From Parapedobacter indicus (GTDB taxonomy: Bacteria; Bacteroidota; Bacteroidia; Sphingobacteriales; Sphingobacteriaceae), in contig NZ_FOQO01000009.1 in assembly GCF_900113765.1 (NCBI RefSeq), positions 124,001-188,000 of the forward strand: a stretch of DNA of 64,000 nucleotides, written 5' to 3'. Positions within the stretch are counted from its first letter, which is position 1, and every line of letters begins with the position of its first letter. Under the pieces are notes generated by a model, which did not search any database, was not told the origin of the DNA, and was given only the letters and a program-made list of their open reading frames with translations. Shown here in pieces: positions 54,714-62,765 of the stretch. The position numbers and the translations under genes are program-made.

Positions 54714-55916
54714 CTACGATTGACGAATATATTCTTTGGTGATACCAAGCATGTGCTGCGTGATCGTTGGCCAACTGTGCGTCTCTGCCACCGCTATGCG
54801 TTGTTTCCGTTTTTCATCCGTATCGCTTTCCAGTGCTTCCTCCAATTTAGCTAAAAATTCTTCCTTGGATGTTGCCAAACCAACGACTTGATGAAAAACC
54901 TCTTGCATAATGGTCGTAGCTGTGGCCACTATAGGCTTCCCCATAGCGAGGTACTCATCGATTTTCAATGGATAGTTGTCATCGGTAATCTCGTTGACTT
55001 GCTGTGGATTGATACAAACGTCGAAATGCTGCACATAAGCGGGAACCAGCATGGAGTCCTTTTTTCCAAGAAAATGGACATTATTGAGTGTATGAAGTTT
55101 ACTCTGTTGGAACGCCTCGTCTTCAGGGCCGATAAATACAAAATTCCATTCCGGTTTGTTTTGTGCTAAATAAACCAATAAATCAACATTTAGTCGCAAC
55201 GCTATAAGCGCCCCGATATAACCGACAATGGGTTTTGAACGAATCTGCGAAAGGTCATCTGGGATTGGATGCGATACGTTGGCGTCAAACAACGTAATAT
55301 CACATCCATTACCAATGTAATATGCATGGGTATTGTATTGCGAAGCACGTTTGGTAAATCCGGGTGAGTTGCATAGGATCAAATCTGATTTAGCCATCAG
55401 TAATGGTTCCAATACGCTACCGTGTCGCTTCCAATAATCCATTGCGATAATGTAGTCCCGGTCAAGGTACCCATTTACGGATGGTTTAAGTAATTCTTTA
55501 AGAAAGAAGCTCCGGTAGATGTCTTTATCGTTAATCAAGATAACATCCTCAAAGCCAAGTTCGTCTATTGCCTGCCTAATTTCTTTGGCAAACTTGCGGT
55601 TGTTCCGCCGATTAAAAAATTGGAAAATCGTCGTGTTAGGAATCCAGTTGATCGATTCGATCACCTTTCCAGGATATAACGTCCATAAATTTTCAGTAAC
55701 CTGCAACAGCTGGCTCCGCTTATGCTTTTTAACAGACTGAAGATGATCATTCACAAACTTGTCAGACGTACCAAAAAGGTACGTCCTACGATCTATCGGC
55801 GGGTTGACATAGAGTACACGATGGTGTCGTGATAACTCCTTAGCAATACTGGTCGAAGTCGACTCCCGATCGGTATTAATCCGTTGCAGACTTACAAACA
55901 CAAAATCTAACCTCAT
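54714..55916 (-). CDS. Glycosyltransferase, GT-B fold (TuaH-like)
   Basis: A 400-residue GT-B protein. HRVLYVNPPIDRRTYLF, LWTLYPGKVIESINWIPN and ELGFEDVILINDKDIYR mark the N-terminal domain; SDLILCNSPGFTKRA and VGYIGALIALRLNVDLLVYLA mark the domain junction; YPLKIDEYLAMGKPIVAT is the donor-binding region (K-x-D-E-Y). It is a clear paralogue of the GT at 56680, which has the same blocks, so the two arose by local duplication. It separates the genes for the two dehydrogenase subunits. The next gene begins 1 nt after its stop. Confidence 0.87.
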   Translation of the reverse strand: MRLDFVFVSLQRINTDRESTSTSIAKELSRHHRVLYVNPPIDRRTYLFGTSDKFVNDHLQSVKKHKRSQLLQVTENLWTLYPGKVIESINWIPNTTIFQFFNRRNNRKFAKEIRQAIDELGFEDVILINDKDIYRSFFLKELLKPSVNGYLDRDYIIAMDYWKRHGSVLEPLLMAKSDLILCNSPGFTKRASQYNTHAYYIGNGCDITLFDANVSHPIPDDLSQIRSKPIVGYIGALIALRLNVDLLVYLAQNKPEWNFVFIGPEDEAFQQSKLHTLNNVHFLGKKDSMLVPAYVQHFDVCINPQQVNEITDDNYPLKIDEYLAMGKPIVATATTIMQEVFHQVVGLATSKEEFLAKLEEALESDTDEKRKQRIAVAETHSWPTITQHMLGITKEYIRQS

Positions 55917-55947
55917 CGTTATATTTTTTATACATTCCTATTATCGT

Positions 55948-56532
55948 TCAAGTTGTCGCCCACGCTTTCTGACCTTTATTGATCGTAAGGCACGGTGTAT
56001 AGTTGCCAGGTATTGCATCAAATGCCAACCCTTGAGTAGCACCAATCTCCGATGTGCAGTACCCTTCTACAGTTAGCGATTTCAATAGTTGAAAGAATGT
56101 TCTCCCGAATAGTTTTCTCCTAACTTTGTTGAGCAATGGTATGTCTATCAATGAGCTGTCCTGCTGTTCCAACCACCGCATCAATTTAACACATTCGTCG
56201 TCAGAGCAGACAGGAATGGACCGATTAAACCAATTCAAACTGTGTTGTTGAACCCGTTCCAAACCCTTAATAAAAGTATATTGCTCGGTGTCAGACATAC
56301 AGTAAATCACCATATCTATGATAAATTTTTCTACGTGTACATCTTTCGCGCCAGGTGTATCTGTACGGGGTAGTATGGTCTCGGCTAATGCAGCTATGGC
56401 ATTACCACTTTGCTGTAAGGACGCCAGATCCGTCGGCCCTCGCCTTGTAAGTAGCCACCATTTGCTAGCAAGCCAACACATCAGCGAGGCTGCCAATAAC
56501 AGTAAGATGATGATAATTCTCCTTCTTGTCAT
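55948..56532 (-). CDS. Gluconate 2-dehydrogenase subunit 3-like protein
   Basis: A 194-residue protein. It starts with TRRR followed by a strong hydrophobic segment (residues 6-22), which could be a twin-arginine signal or an anchor. Then comes a helical domain with ALAETILPRTDTPGAKDVHVEKFIIDMV near residue 50, the hallmark of gluconate 2-dehydrogenase subunit 3, and HSLNWF and FFQLLKSLTVEGYCTSEIGATQG near the end. It should pair with the GMC dehydrogenase at 53012. The family subunit often carries the export signal for the pair. Confidence 0.8.
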   Translation of the reverse strand: MTRRRIIIILLLLAASLMCWLASKWWLLTRRGPTDLASLQQSGNAIAALAETILPRTDTPGAKDVHVEKFIIDMVIYCMSDTEQYTFIKGLERVQQHSLNWFNRSIPVCSDDECVKLMRWLEQQDSSLIDIPLLNKVRRKLFGRTFFQLLKSLTVEGYCTSEIGATQGLAFDAIPGNYTPCLTINKGQKAWATT

Positions 56533-56581
56533 CGCATAAAACAGGTTTGTTACGATCTGTATTTACTCGTTCTATTTCTCT

Positions 56582-56683
56582 CTATTTGTTTTTTTGCATT
56601 GATAGCGCCATGATTCGCATAAGCAATCCGTTTGTTGCGTTTGACAAATCTCGTTCGTATTGCAGTATGTTATCGATATTCAT
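56582..56683 (-). CDS. Possible 33-residue small ORF coupled to a glycosyltransferase
   Basis: An ATG at 56683-56681 overlaps the TGA of the upstream GT gene as ATGA, and the frame stays open for 33 codons to a TAG. The peptide begins MNIDNILQYERDLSN and has no membrane segment; it may be one amphipathic helix. The 4-nt overlap is the same coupling used elsewhere in this operon, which is the main reason to list it. No homology is recognised, and it could be chance. Confidence 0.3.
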   Translation of the reverse strand: MNIDNILQYERDLSNATNGLLMRIMALSMQKNK

Positions 56684-57870
56684 TTTCTTACTTTTTCAAG
56701 TGCCTGATAGATAGCGCTAACAGAATTTTCCCAAGTATGCTCACGAGCAAATGCCTTACGTTCTTCCTGCAGTGTGTTACAGTCCTCGCGAATGGCCAAG
56801 TCAATCAGATTGAGATAGTCTTCATTGCTGTTTGCTAAGTAGGTAACCGATGAAAACATCTCCATAGCATGCGTCTGTAGCGCAACCACTGGTTTACCCA
56901 TTGCCAGGTATTCATCGACTTTCCGAGGATAATTACCGACGGTTAATGGCGTCAGAAATTGGGGATTTAGGCATACGTCAAAACAGTTAATATAACGCGG
57001 CAAATCGGAACTGCTCTTCATTCCTAAAAACAAGACGTTAGGTAGGTTATGGAGTTTGCTTCGTACAAATTCGGAATCTTCAGGTCCCACCAAAACCAGC
57101 GTCCAATCGGGCCTTTTCTTTGCGATATATTCCATCGCTTCGATATCCAGTCGACTGCTATGCAGTACCCCCACATACCCGATAATCTTACCAGTCACTT
57201 TTTTCAGCTCAGCAGGTTTTTCTCGATCAAAACTCACATACAAATCATCATTAAAGCCTTGACCAACAAAATACGAATGGTCATTATACTGTTTGCAATA
57301 ATTTGTCAAAAACACGGAGTTGGCCACGCATAGATCCGCGTTTTTGATAACAAGTGGTTCGAGACGGCTGCCGTGCTTATTCCAGTAAGGTGCCGCAACG
57401 ATGAAATCACGCGAGTAATATACGCTCTGGCTAGGATTTAGGTATTCTTGTAAGTAATGGCATTTAATAACTTCATTGTCATTAAAAAGAATAAAATCGT
57501 CAAAGCCCAATTTCTTGAGATACCAGTTGATGACCCTTGCAAAACGTTTATTGTTTATCCGATTAATTGCATTAAAGATGGGCACATTGTCTAACCAATT
57601 AACGGACTCCACGATGCAATCTGGATATAATGTCCATAAATTGTCCTTTACCTGAAAAAAACCTGATTCCTTGCCTTTTATAATCTGTAAGCGCTGTTGC
57701 ACCCAGGGGGTTTTTCCAAGCGAGACCGACGTATACCGGTCTAATGGCGAATTGACATACAATACTTTATTTTGCTTGCTGAACTCCATTGCTATATCCT
57801 TACAATTACTTCCAAGCGTTGTATCCCAAGATTGCTGTCCGACAATAACGATATTTCGATTACACATCAT
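56680..57870 (-). CDS. Glycosyltransferase, GT-B fold (TuaH-like)
   Basis: A 396-residue GT-B protein, paralogue of the one at 54714. Shared blocks include KVLYVNSPLDRYTSV, LWTLYPDCIVESVNWLDN, KKLGFDDFILFNDNEV, ADLCVANSVFLTNY, IIGYVGVLHSSRLDIEAMEYIA, WTLVLVGPEDSEF and YPRKVDEYLAMGKPVVAL. Its ATG overlaps the stop of a 37-residue membrane ORF by 4 nt, and its own stop overlaps the ATG of a 33-codon ORF by 4 nt. It probably adds a sugar to the EPS repeat unit; donor unknown. Confidence 0.87.
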   Translation of the reverse strand: MMCNRNIVIVGQQSWDTTLGSNCKDIAMEFSKQNKVLYVNSPLDRYTSVSLGKTPWVQQRLQIIKGKESGFFQVKDNLWTLYPDCIVESVNWLDNVPIFNAINRINNKRFARVINWYLKKLGFDDFILFNDNEVIKCHYLQEYLNPSQSVYYSRDFIVAAPYWNKHGSRLEPLVIKNADLCVANSVFLTNYCKQYNDHSYFVGQGFNDDLYVSFDREKPAELKKVTGKIIGYVGVLHSSRLDIEAMEYIAKKRPDWTLVLVGPEDSEFVRSKLHNLPNVLFLGMKSSSDLPRYINCFDVCLNPQFLTPLTVGNYPRKVDEYLAMGKPVVALQTHAMEMFSSVTYLANSNEDYLNLIDLAIREDCNTLQEERKAFAREHTWENSVSAIYQALEKVRK

Positions 57871-57980
57871 TGACCTGAATGTCCCGATTTTCTGCGATTA
57901 CTTTCTCCGGATTTTCGTCCGTTATAAATCCCCAGGATAAAAGCTACTATTCCTGGCAAAATAAAATACTCAAACGGCAT
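57867..57980 (-). CDS. Small single-span membrane protein (37 residues) in the EPS operon
   Basis: A 37-codon ORF between the polymerase gene (12-nt gap) and the GT gene (4-nt ATGA overlap). Residues ~5-18 (YFILPGIVAFILGI) form one hydrophobic span starting close to the N-terminus, followed by a basic, Gly/Ser-rich tail (NGRKSGESNRRKSGHSG) that should stay in the cytoplasm. Tight packing on both sides and the membrane-peptide layout make it a likely real gene. It could assist the polymerase or the co-polymerase. Its family is not recognised. Confidence 0.6.
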   Translation of the reverse strand: MPFEYFILPGIVAFILGIYNGRKSGESNRRKSGHSGQ

Positions 57981-57992
57981 GTTGTAAAAATA

Positions 57993-59456
57993 TCACTGTT
58001 TAATTACAGATGTTATACTACCTGTTTCATCTGGCTTCATGTCCCACCTAGGGGCTATATAGACAATAGCACATGACATCAATACAACTAATGAAGCCGG
58101 TACTCGATTGATGACTTCATTGCCGTAGCTTGAGATAAATACCCCTAGCGCACCGGAAACGAGCGCAATCAACTTAATCTTTAATATTGGGTCTCTGATG
58201 TTCCATATGATGCCACAGCATTTGCCAATGATATATAGCATCATACAAAACCACAAAGTAAGCCCTACCAGACCATACATGGCCCATACTTTCACCCAAT
58301 AACTATCCGGCTCGACATTGGCTAGAAATGTTCCTGGATTATAGATCTTCCCATTTGCACCAATTGAGCCTAATCCACCGCCAAATGGCTTGTCCTGCAA
58401 ATAATCCCGTAGCGCCAATTGTGAATTCATACGCACCTGAAAGGAAGCATCCTCTGTCGGATTCAAAGCAGTCCGCAACCTTCTAACATGATAATTACCC
58501 TGACCAAATGATGTATACTTTAGAAACATTATCAAACACAGCAACATCACCAACCCAACTGCTAAGATCTTAAAATTTTTGGTCAGTAGAAGACCAACTA
58601 ATACGCCACTTAACACAAAAAAAGCACCCCGTGTTCCGGAGATCATCATTCCATAAAACAAGACGACACCTGCTATTACCAGGAGGGCACGTTTCCAATA
58701 TGCAAATGGCCCGATGGCTAGGATAAAACAAATCAACACAAAATGCGCTTGAGAAGCGCCGAACTGACCGGCATCTGAAAAAAACGAGAATACCCTGAGC
58801 TGACCAAAAATCATATGGGTTCGAGCGTTCTCGGTCAAAAACTCCATTTCGCCAGGCGACAATGTAAAATAGAGTTGCTTGATACCATTTAATGTTGCTA
58901 ATAGCGAAAAAATGATACCAATTTTAAGAAATGTATTCAAATGTTTCTGGCTACGGAAAAGTAACATTGTGAGTGGAATGGTTAACAAAGGAACCAACGC
59001 AGTTGTTCTGATTTCATTAAGCCACCCCATTACACTAACGCCCGATGGATTGGCGATTTGAAGCACACTTAGTCCAAACCAAGCAACCGTCAACCAAACA
59101 ATATCACTGGACAAAACCGTCCATTCATTTTTATCGCGATAGAAGACAGTAGCTATCCATGTCAATAAAAGCAACAGTTCCTGACCGATACCCCATTGGA
59201 TATTTAAACCTAATTCCCTCGAAAAAAAAAACAATGTGAAACCGTACCCTAGCAAAAAAAACAAACCAGTTATCGGCCTACGAAACAAAACCGTCAAGAA
59301 CACCACTGCTACCGAAATGAATATGGTCAAGAGTGGCACTAATTCACCAACATAAGCAGTCAAGTAGCCGACGGCTATCGCACCGGATAACAGTACACCG
59401 CAGAAGGTTATCTTATAGAATAGAGAATCGGTTCTACTATCTGAAACCTGCCTCAT
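57993..59456 (-). CDS. O-antigen ligase/polymerase-type membrane protein (Wzy-like)
   Basis: A protein of about 487 residues with ten to twelve predicted helices and one large periplasmic loop, as in the O-antigen ligase/polymerase family. The loop segment GRLR-like region appears as YHVRRLRTALNPTEDASFQVRMNSQLALRDYLQDKPFGGGLGS, here the conserved R-x-x-x and GxGxG-type end of the family; MISGTRGAFFVL is the conserved S-G-T-R-G motif just before it. It should polymerise EPS repeat units at the periplasmic face. ATG 59456 is preferred to the in-frame TTG at 59468. It lies between the co-polymerase gene and the small membrane ORF. Confidence 0.87.
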   Translation of the reverse strand: MRQVSDSRTDSLFYKITFCGVLLSGAIAVGYLTAYVGELVPLLTIFISVAVVFLTVLFRRPITGLFFLLGYGFTLFFFSRELGLNIQWGIGQELLLLLTWIATVFYRDKNEWTVLSSDIVWLTVAWFGLSVLQIANPSGVSVMGWLNEIRTTALVPLLTIPLTMLLFRSQKHLNTFLKIGIIFSLLATLNGIKQLYFTLSPGEMEFLTENARTHMIFGQLRVFSFFSDAGQFGASQAHFVLICFILAIGPFAYWKRALLVIAGVVLFYGMMISGTRGAFFVLSGVLVGLLLTKNFKILAVGLVMLLCLIMFLKYTSFGQGNYHVRRLRTALNPTEDASFQVRMNSQLALRDYLQDKPFGGGLGSIGANGKIYNPGTFLANVEPDSYWVKVWAMYGLVGLTLWFCMMLYIIGKCCGIIWNIRDPILKIKLIALVSGALGVFISSYGNEVINRVPASLVVLMSCAIVYIAPRWDMKPDETGSITSVIKQ

Positions 59457-59480
59457 AATATTATACAATAATGGGTTTAA

Positions 59481-61655
59481 TTAAGCGCTTTTCGGTGAGA
59501 AATCCGTCTCTACCTTATTCAACACCCATCCTTTAAAGCCCGGATATTGCTTCAAATACCCTAAATAACCTATGGCAGAATTATCTATTGTCCGCCCAGC
59601 CTCAAAAACGGCTAAGCTCACATCTGAAAACATCAGCCATTCTTTTACTTGATTGATACTGGTGAAACTACCAACATCGATAATGATCAAATCGAATTGC
59701 TCCCGTAATAGCTTGAAACCTGCAACCAGATTTTCATTGTCTTGTCTTTCAAGAATAGAACTATTATTCCGATTACGCTGCAAATTCGTTATTAAATCCT
59801 CCGTTTGAATCTTACGCTCGATCAAAAAAGTTTCAAACTGTTGTTCGGCGGGCGATTCATTGCTCTTGGGCTTATCCGATGGATCGTTTACGTCATGCAA
59901 CACTTTTGTATCTTCACCGATCAATAACACCTTTTTGCCGATCATTGCAAACGCATAAGCGAGACTGCCTGCCACAAATGACTTGCCTTCTCCAACCCCC
60001 AGGCTTGTGATCGCCAAAATGCCACATTTCCCTTTTTCCAGTTCCTTATTCAAGTCAAACCGTAACGTGCGTAATTGGTCTCTGTAAAATTCATATTGGG
60101 GATTCGACGCCGCCTCTTCCCAAATGCGCCGGATGTTCGTCCGTTTGGTTTTCACACGATTTAGAGATACGATGGTATCAATACCACTTATCAGCTTGAG
60201 GTCATCCGAATTGTGTATACGCCGATTAAGAAGACAAAGCAACGTCAGCACTGCCAAACAGAAGAAAAGTGTTGATACGCCCGACAACCCCATATACATT
60301 ATTTTTTTCGATTTACTGGCCTGTCCAGGCAACCCAAGTTCAACAATGTTTAAACGGGTACCAACGTCTGATACGAAGCCCGCCTGATTGTAACGGTTCA
60401 ATGCTTCCATATATTCGCTTGTGGCCAACTCGGCTGCGCGCTCGTAATTTTGCAAGCTTGCGTCCGTTGGGACCATTGCACTATATCGAGCCCGAGCGGA
60501 AGTAAGTCCAGCATCGATTGTCCGGATACTACTTCGAGCCGAAGACAGCTGCGTTTGCAGTTCCATGACTTGCTGTTGAAGCACCTGTCGGCTCTCGCGC
60601 GGATTTCCGAATGATCCGCTTGCTGCCGCATTAGCTACTACACGTCTTTTGGCTTCCTGCAAGGAATCTATCCGCTGCTTATCACGTTCCTGGAAATTGT
60701 TATCGATATACCGCTTATTGGCGAGGTCAAGCTGCCTATCCAATCCAATGATCTCATTGTTATATTCAACAGTATTTGATAGCGAATATCCACCATTTGG
60801 GTCATTCAGTCGCCTATTAATATCTGCGATCGCCCCCTGAATGGATTCAATTTCCGCTAATTTGTCCGATCTTTTTGCCTCCATCGAGGATACTTGCTGG
60901 TAAAGCATACCCGAGTGTGTGGAGGAGTTCAGTACTCCACTGTTTACCCGATAGTCCCGTAGCTGGTCGTTTTTTTCCTGCATGACGCGTTCCTTTTCTT
61001 TCAGCAAAGAGTCGAGCATCGAAACCGACTGATGGCTGCTCTGAAACGTTACGTGTTCGTAATAATTGATAAACTCGGAAGCTAACGTATTGGCGGCAAA
61101 CGCAGCAAGTTCCGGCTGCTCAGCGAAGAAGGTAATCCCCAGAAAATCGCTTTCTCCGTATCGGTTCACCTGCATGCTATTGGTAAGAAACCCCCGATCA
61201 TAGCCCGTAGCGGAGATAAAATCAAAAACCGGTTTAACATCGGGATCGCTCGGCACCAATGGAATATTTTCTGCCAGGCACTTCCTGATCGTTGAAATGA
61301 GTGCCTGTTTCTCTGAAGCAGTCATCGTTTCTAACACAGGATTTTCGCGTCTGAATCGATTACTTTCATTTTCTAGATCATGCAACGCCAGCCGGTAAGA
61401 CACCTTGTCCATAACCCGTTTCATGCGTACCATACCCATCATATTCGAATAAGTTTGCCGCGACTGACTGGCTAATTCCGATCCGCCGTATTTGGCCGCA
61501 TCGGTCATTCCCGTGGATATTACGGTCTGTGCCTGGTAAACGTCTGGCAAATCCTTAACGAAATAGTAAGTAACCGCAACCGCAACCGCCGGAACTAATA
61601 TAATCAGCCAGCTATAGCGTTTGTAATAACGGAGCAATTTGGGAATATCAAACAT
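59481..61655 (-). CDS. Wzc-like polysaccharide co-polymerase with a degenerate BY-kinase domain
   Basis: A 724-residue inner-membrane protein. Residues ~15-35 are the first membrane span, followed by a Wzz-like and long coiled-coil periplasmic region (to ~440) and a second span (IMYMGLSGVSTLFFCLAVLTLL). The C-terminal ATPase-like domain has Walker A SLGVGEGKSF near residue 555 and Walker B LIIIDVGSF. The Walker A' motif, normally ending I-D-x-D, reads KVLLIGEDTK, so one catalytic Asp is replaced by Gly. There is no Tyr-rich tail. It probably controls chain length and export but may not be an active tyrosine kinase. Confidence 0.85.
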   Translation of the reverse strand: MFDIPKLLRYYKRYSWLIILVPAVAVAVTYYFVKDLPDVYQAQTVISTGMTDAAKYGGSELASQSRQTYSNMMGMVRMKRVMDKVSYRLALHDLENESNRFRRENPVLETMTASEKQALISTIRKCLAENIPLVPSDPDVKPVFDFISATGYDRGFLTNSMQVNRYGESDFLGITFFAEQPELAAFAANTLASEFINYYEHVTFQSSHQSVSMLDSLLKEKERVMQEKNDQLRDYRVNSGVLNSSTHSGMLYQQVSSMEAKRSDKLAEIESIQGAIADINRRLNDPNGGYSLSNTVEYNNEIIGLDRQLDLANKRYIDNNFQERDKQRIDSLQEAKRRVVANAAASGSFGNPRESRQVLQQQVMELQTQLSSARSSIRTIDAGLTSARARYSAMVPTDASLQNYERAAELATSEYMEALNRYNQAGFVSDVGTRLNIVELGLPGQASKSKKIMYMGLSGVSTLFFCLAVLTLLCLLNRRIHNSDDLKLISGIDTIVSLNRVKTKRTNIRRIWEEAASNPQYEFYRDQLRTLRFDLNKELEKGKCGILAITSLGVGEGKSFVAGSLAYAFAMIGKKVLLIGEDTKVLHDVNDPSDKPKSNESPAEQQFETFLIERKIQTEDLITNLQRNRNNSSILERQDNENLVAGFKLLREQFDLIIIDVGSFTSINQVKEWLMFSDVSLAVFEAGRTIDNSAIGYLGYLKQYPGFKGWVLNKVETDFSPKSA

Positions 61656-61673
61656 AACTATATCACTTAAAGA

Positions 61674-62351
61674 TCACTTAACTTCTTCTAATTTCACGCC
61701 GACGAGCTCCTCAAGGGCATCTTTAGCCATCAAGTAGTTTACCTCTGTCTGAATCAAGGCAGAGTTAGTGCTTGCGACATTAGCCCGGGCCGTCGAATAG
61801 GTATCGAGATCGAGTTCTCCCAATTCAAATTGGCCCTGTAACCTATCAAACAGACTTTTCGCATCTTGGGCAGCAGAAGTCTTATTCTTTAACTCACTGG
61901 TCAGTTGAACATATAAATAGTACTTGGCCTTTACATCATTCTCGAGTATGTTATCAAAATCTTCGTTCTCTAAACGTGCGATCCTCAACTGCTGCTTAGC
62001 TTGACGGATACGGAATGGCCTGGCAATGAAACTACCTAAATTTAGTCCGACACCTACCTGAAACCCGTTGTACACATAGGGATTTATTGGATTGATCGAA
62101 GGTCTGTTATTCGGCCGATAAATATAGCTCGCGTTAACCAAATCCAAGTAGCCCAAGGCTTCCATGGTGACTGTAGATTTTGCCATTTTCTCATTCTCTT
62201 GGCTAATTTTCCGCTTGGGATAGTTAGTCTTTGCCAATTCAATCAATTTATCTAACATCGCATAATCCAACGTTCTAATAAGAGATTCCTGGGCTTGACT
62301 CCCAAAACAGAGAAGGTACAGTGGTAATAATATCAATATTCGCTTTGTCAT
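61674..62351 (-). CDS. Short TolC-family outer-membrane protein
   Basis: A 225-residue protein with a signal peptide beginning MTKRILILLPLYLLCFGSQA. The mature part has the TolC-like pattern of paired long helices and strands: LGYLDLVNASYIYRP, GFQVGVGLNLGSFIARPFRIRQAKQQL, YYLYVQLTSELKNKTSAAQDA, FELGELDLDTYSTARANVASTNSAL. It is about half the length of a full TolC protomer. It replaces the Wza gene one would expect next to a Wzc gene. ATG 62351 is chosen because the promoter -7 box covers the more upstream in-frame start at 62444. It is the first gene of the 12-gene leftward operon (two of the twelve being tiny ORFs). Confidence 0.78.
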   Translation of the reverse strand: MTKRILILLPLYLLCFGSQAQESLIRTLDYAMLDKLIELAKTNYPKRKISQENEKMAKSTVTMEALGYLDLVNASYIYRPNNRPSINPINPYVYNGFQVGVGLNLGSFIARPFRIRQAKQQLRIARLENEDFDNILENDVKAKYYLYVQLTSELKNKTSAAQDAKSLFDRLQGQFELGELDLDTYSTARANVASTNSALIQTEVNYLMAKDALEELVGVKLEEVK

Positions 62352-62441
62352 AGTTTGATTTCTTAATATCCGCTTCAGAGATACACTTAAATTAATAGTG
62401 ATTTGTTTTGCTAAGTACATGACTATAAATTCATAGACACG

Positions 62442-62449
62442 CAAAAGTA
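62442..62449 (-). promoter_or_regulatory. -7 box of the long EPS operon, linked to site 6
   Basis: TACTTTTG on the minus strand fits TAnnTTTG. Palindrome site 6 begins 49 nt upstream. No -33 TTG. The leader to ATG 62351 is about 85 nt. Confidence 0.65.
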
Positions 62450-62498
62450 TAGCTAATCAAAAAATATAGTCGAACCTTACAGCCTCTTTATTTAATTA

Positions 62499-62516
62499 TG
62501 TAGCAGAACAACTACA
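62499..62516. promoter_or_regulatory. EPS regulon palindrome, site 6 (TGTAG-N8-CTACA)
   Basis: TGTAG, cagaacaa, CTACA, followed at once by another TGTAG half-site (62517-62521). It is 49 nt from the leftward -7 box at 62449. It marks the right edge of the regulon seen in this window. Confidence 0.8.
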
Positions 62517-62613
62517 TGTAGCGTGGATGGCGCCAAAATCATTTATTGGCGATGTATTCGGTTTGATTTTATTCACGCAATTAGAAATTAATGAGCATTT
62601 TACGTAGGTTTGT

Positions 62614-62649
62614 CAACCTGTAACGGTCAAATCCGACATTACGAGGTTG
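62614..62649. repeat. 36-nt multi-part inverted repeat (stem-loop)
   Basis: CAACCT, GTAA and CGG pair in order with CCG, TTAC and AGGTTG around a six-base loop, with small bulges. It lies between the UbiA gene's stop and site 6. It may end transcription from the UbiA side, although no T-run follows on that strand. Confidence 0.4.
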
Positions 62650-62765
62650 CCATCTTTTCTTCTCCACGATAGTGCTGCAAATTTGTGTAAACGGAAGGGT
62701 AAAATTGACGGCAACCGAAACTCCTAATTTCGTAGAGACCAGAAAAAGTAACGCCAACCTATGTG

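Noticed and set aside
17786..62516. Known CRP or NtcA sites as the explanation for the palindrome
   Set aside because: CRP needs TGTGA-N6-TCACA and NtcA needs GTA-N8-TAC; here the GTA and TAC triplets are ten bases apart in all six copies.
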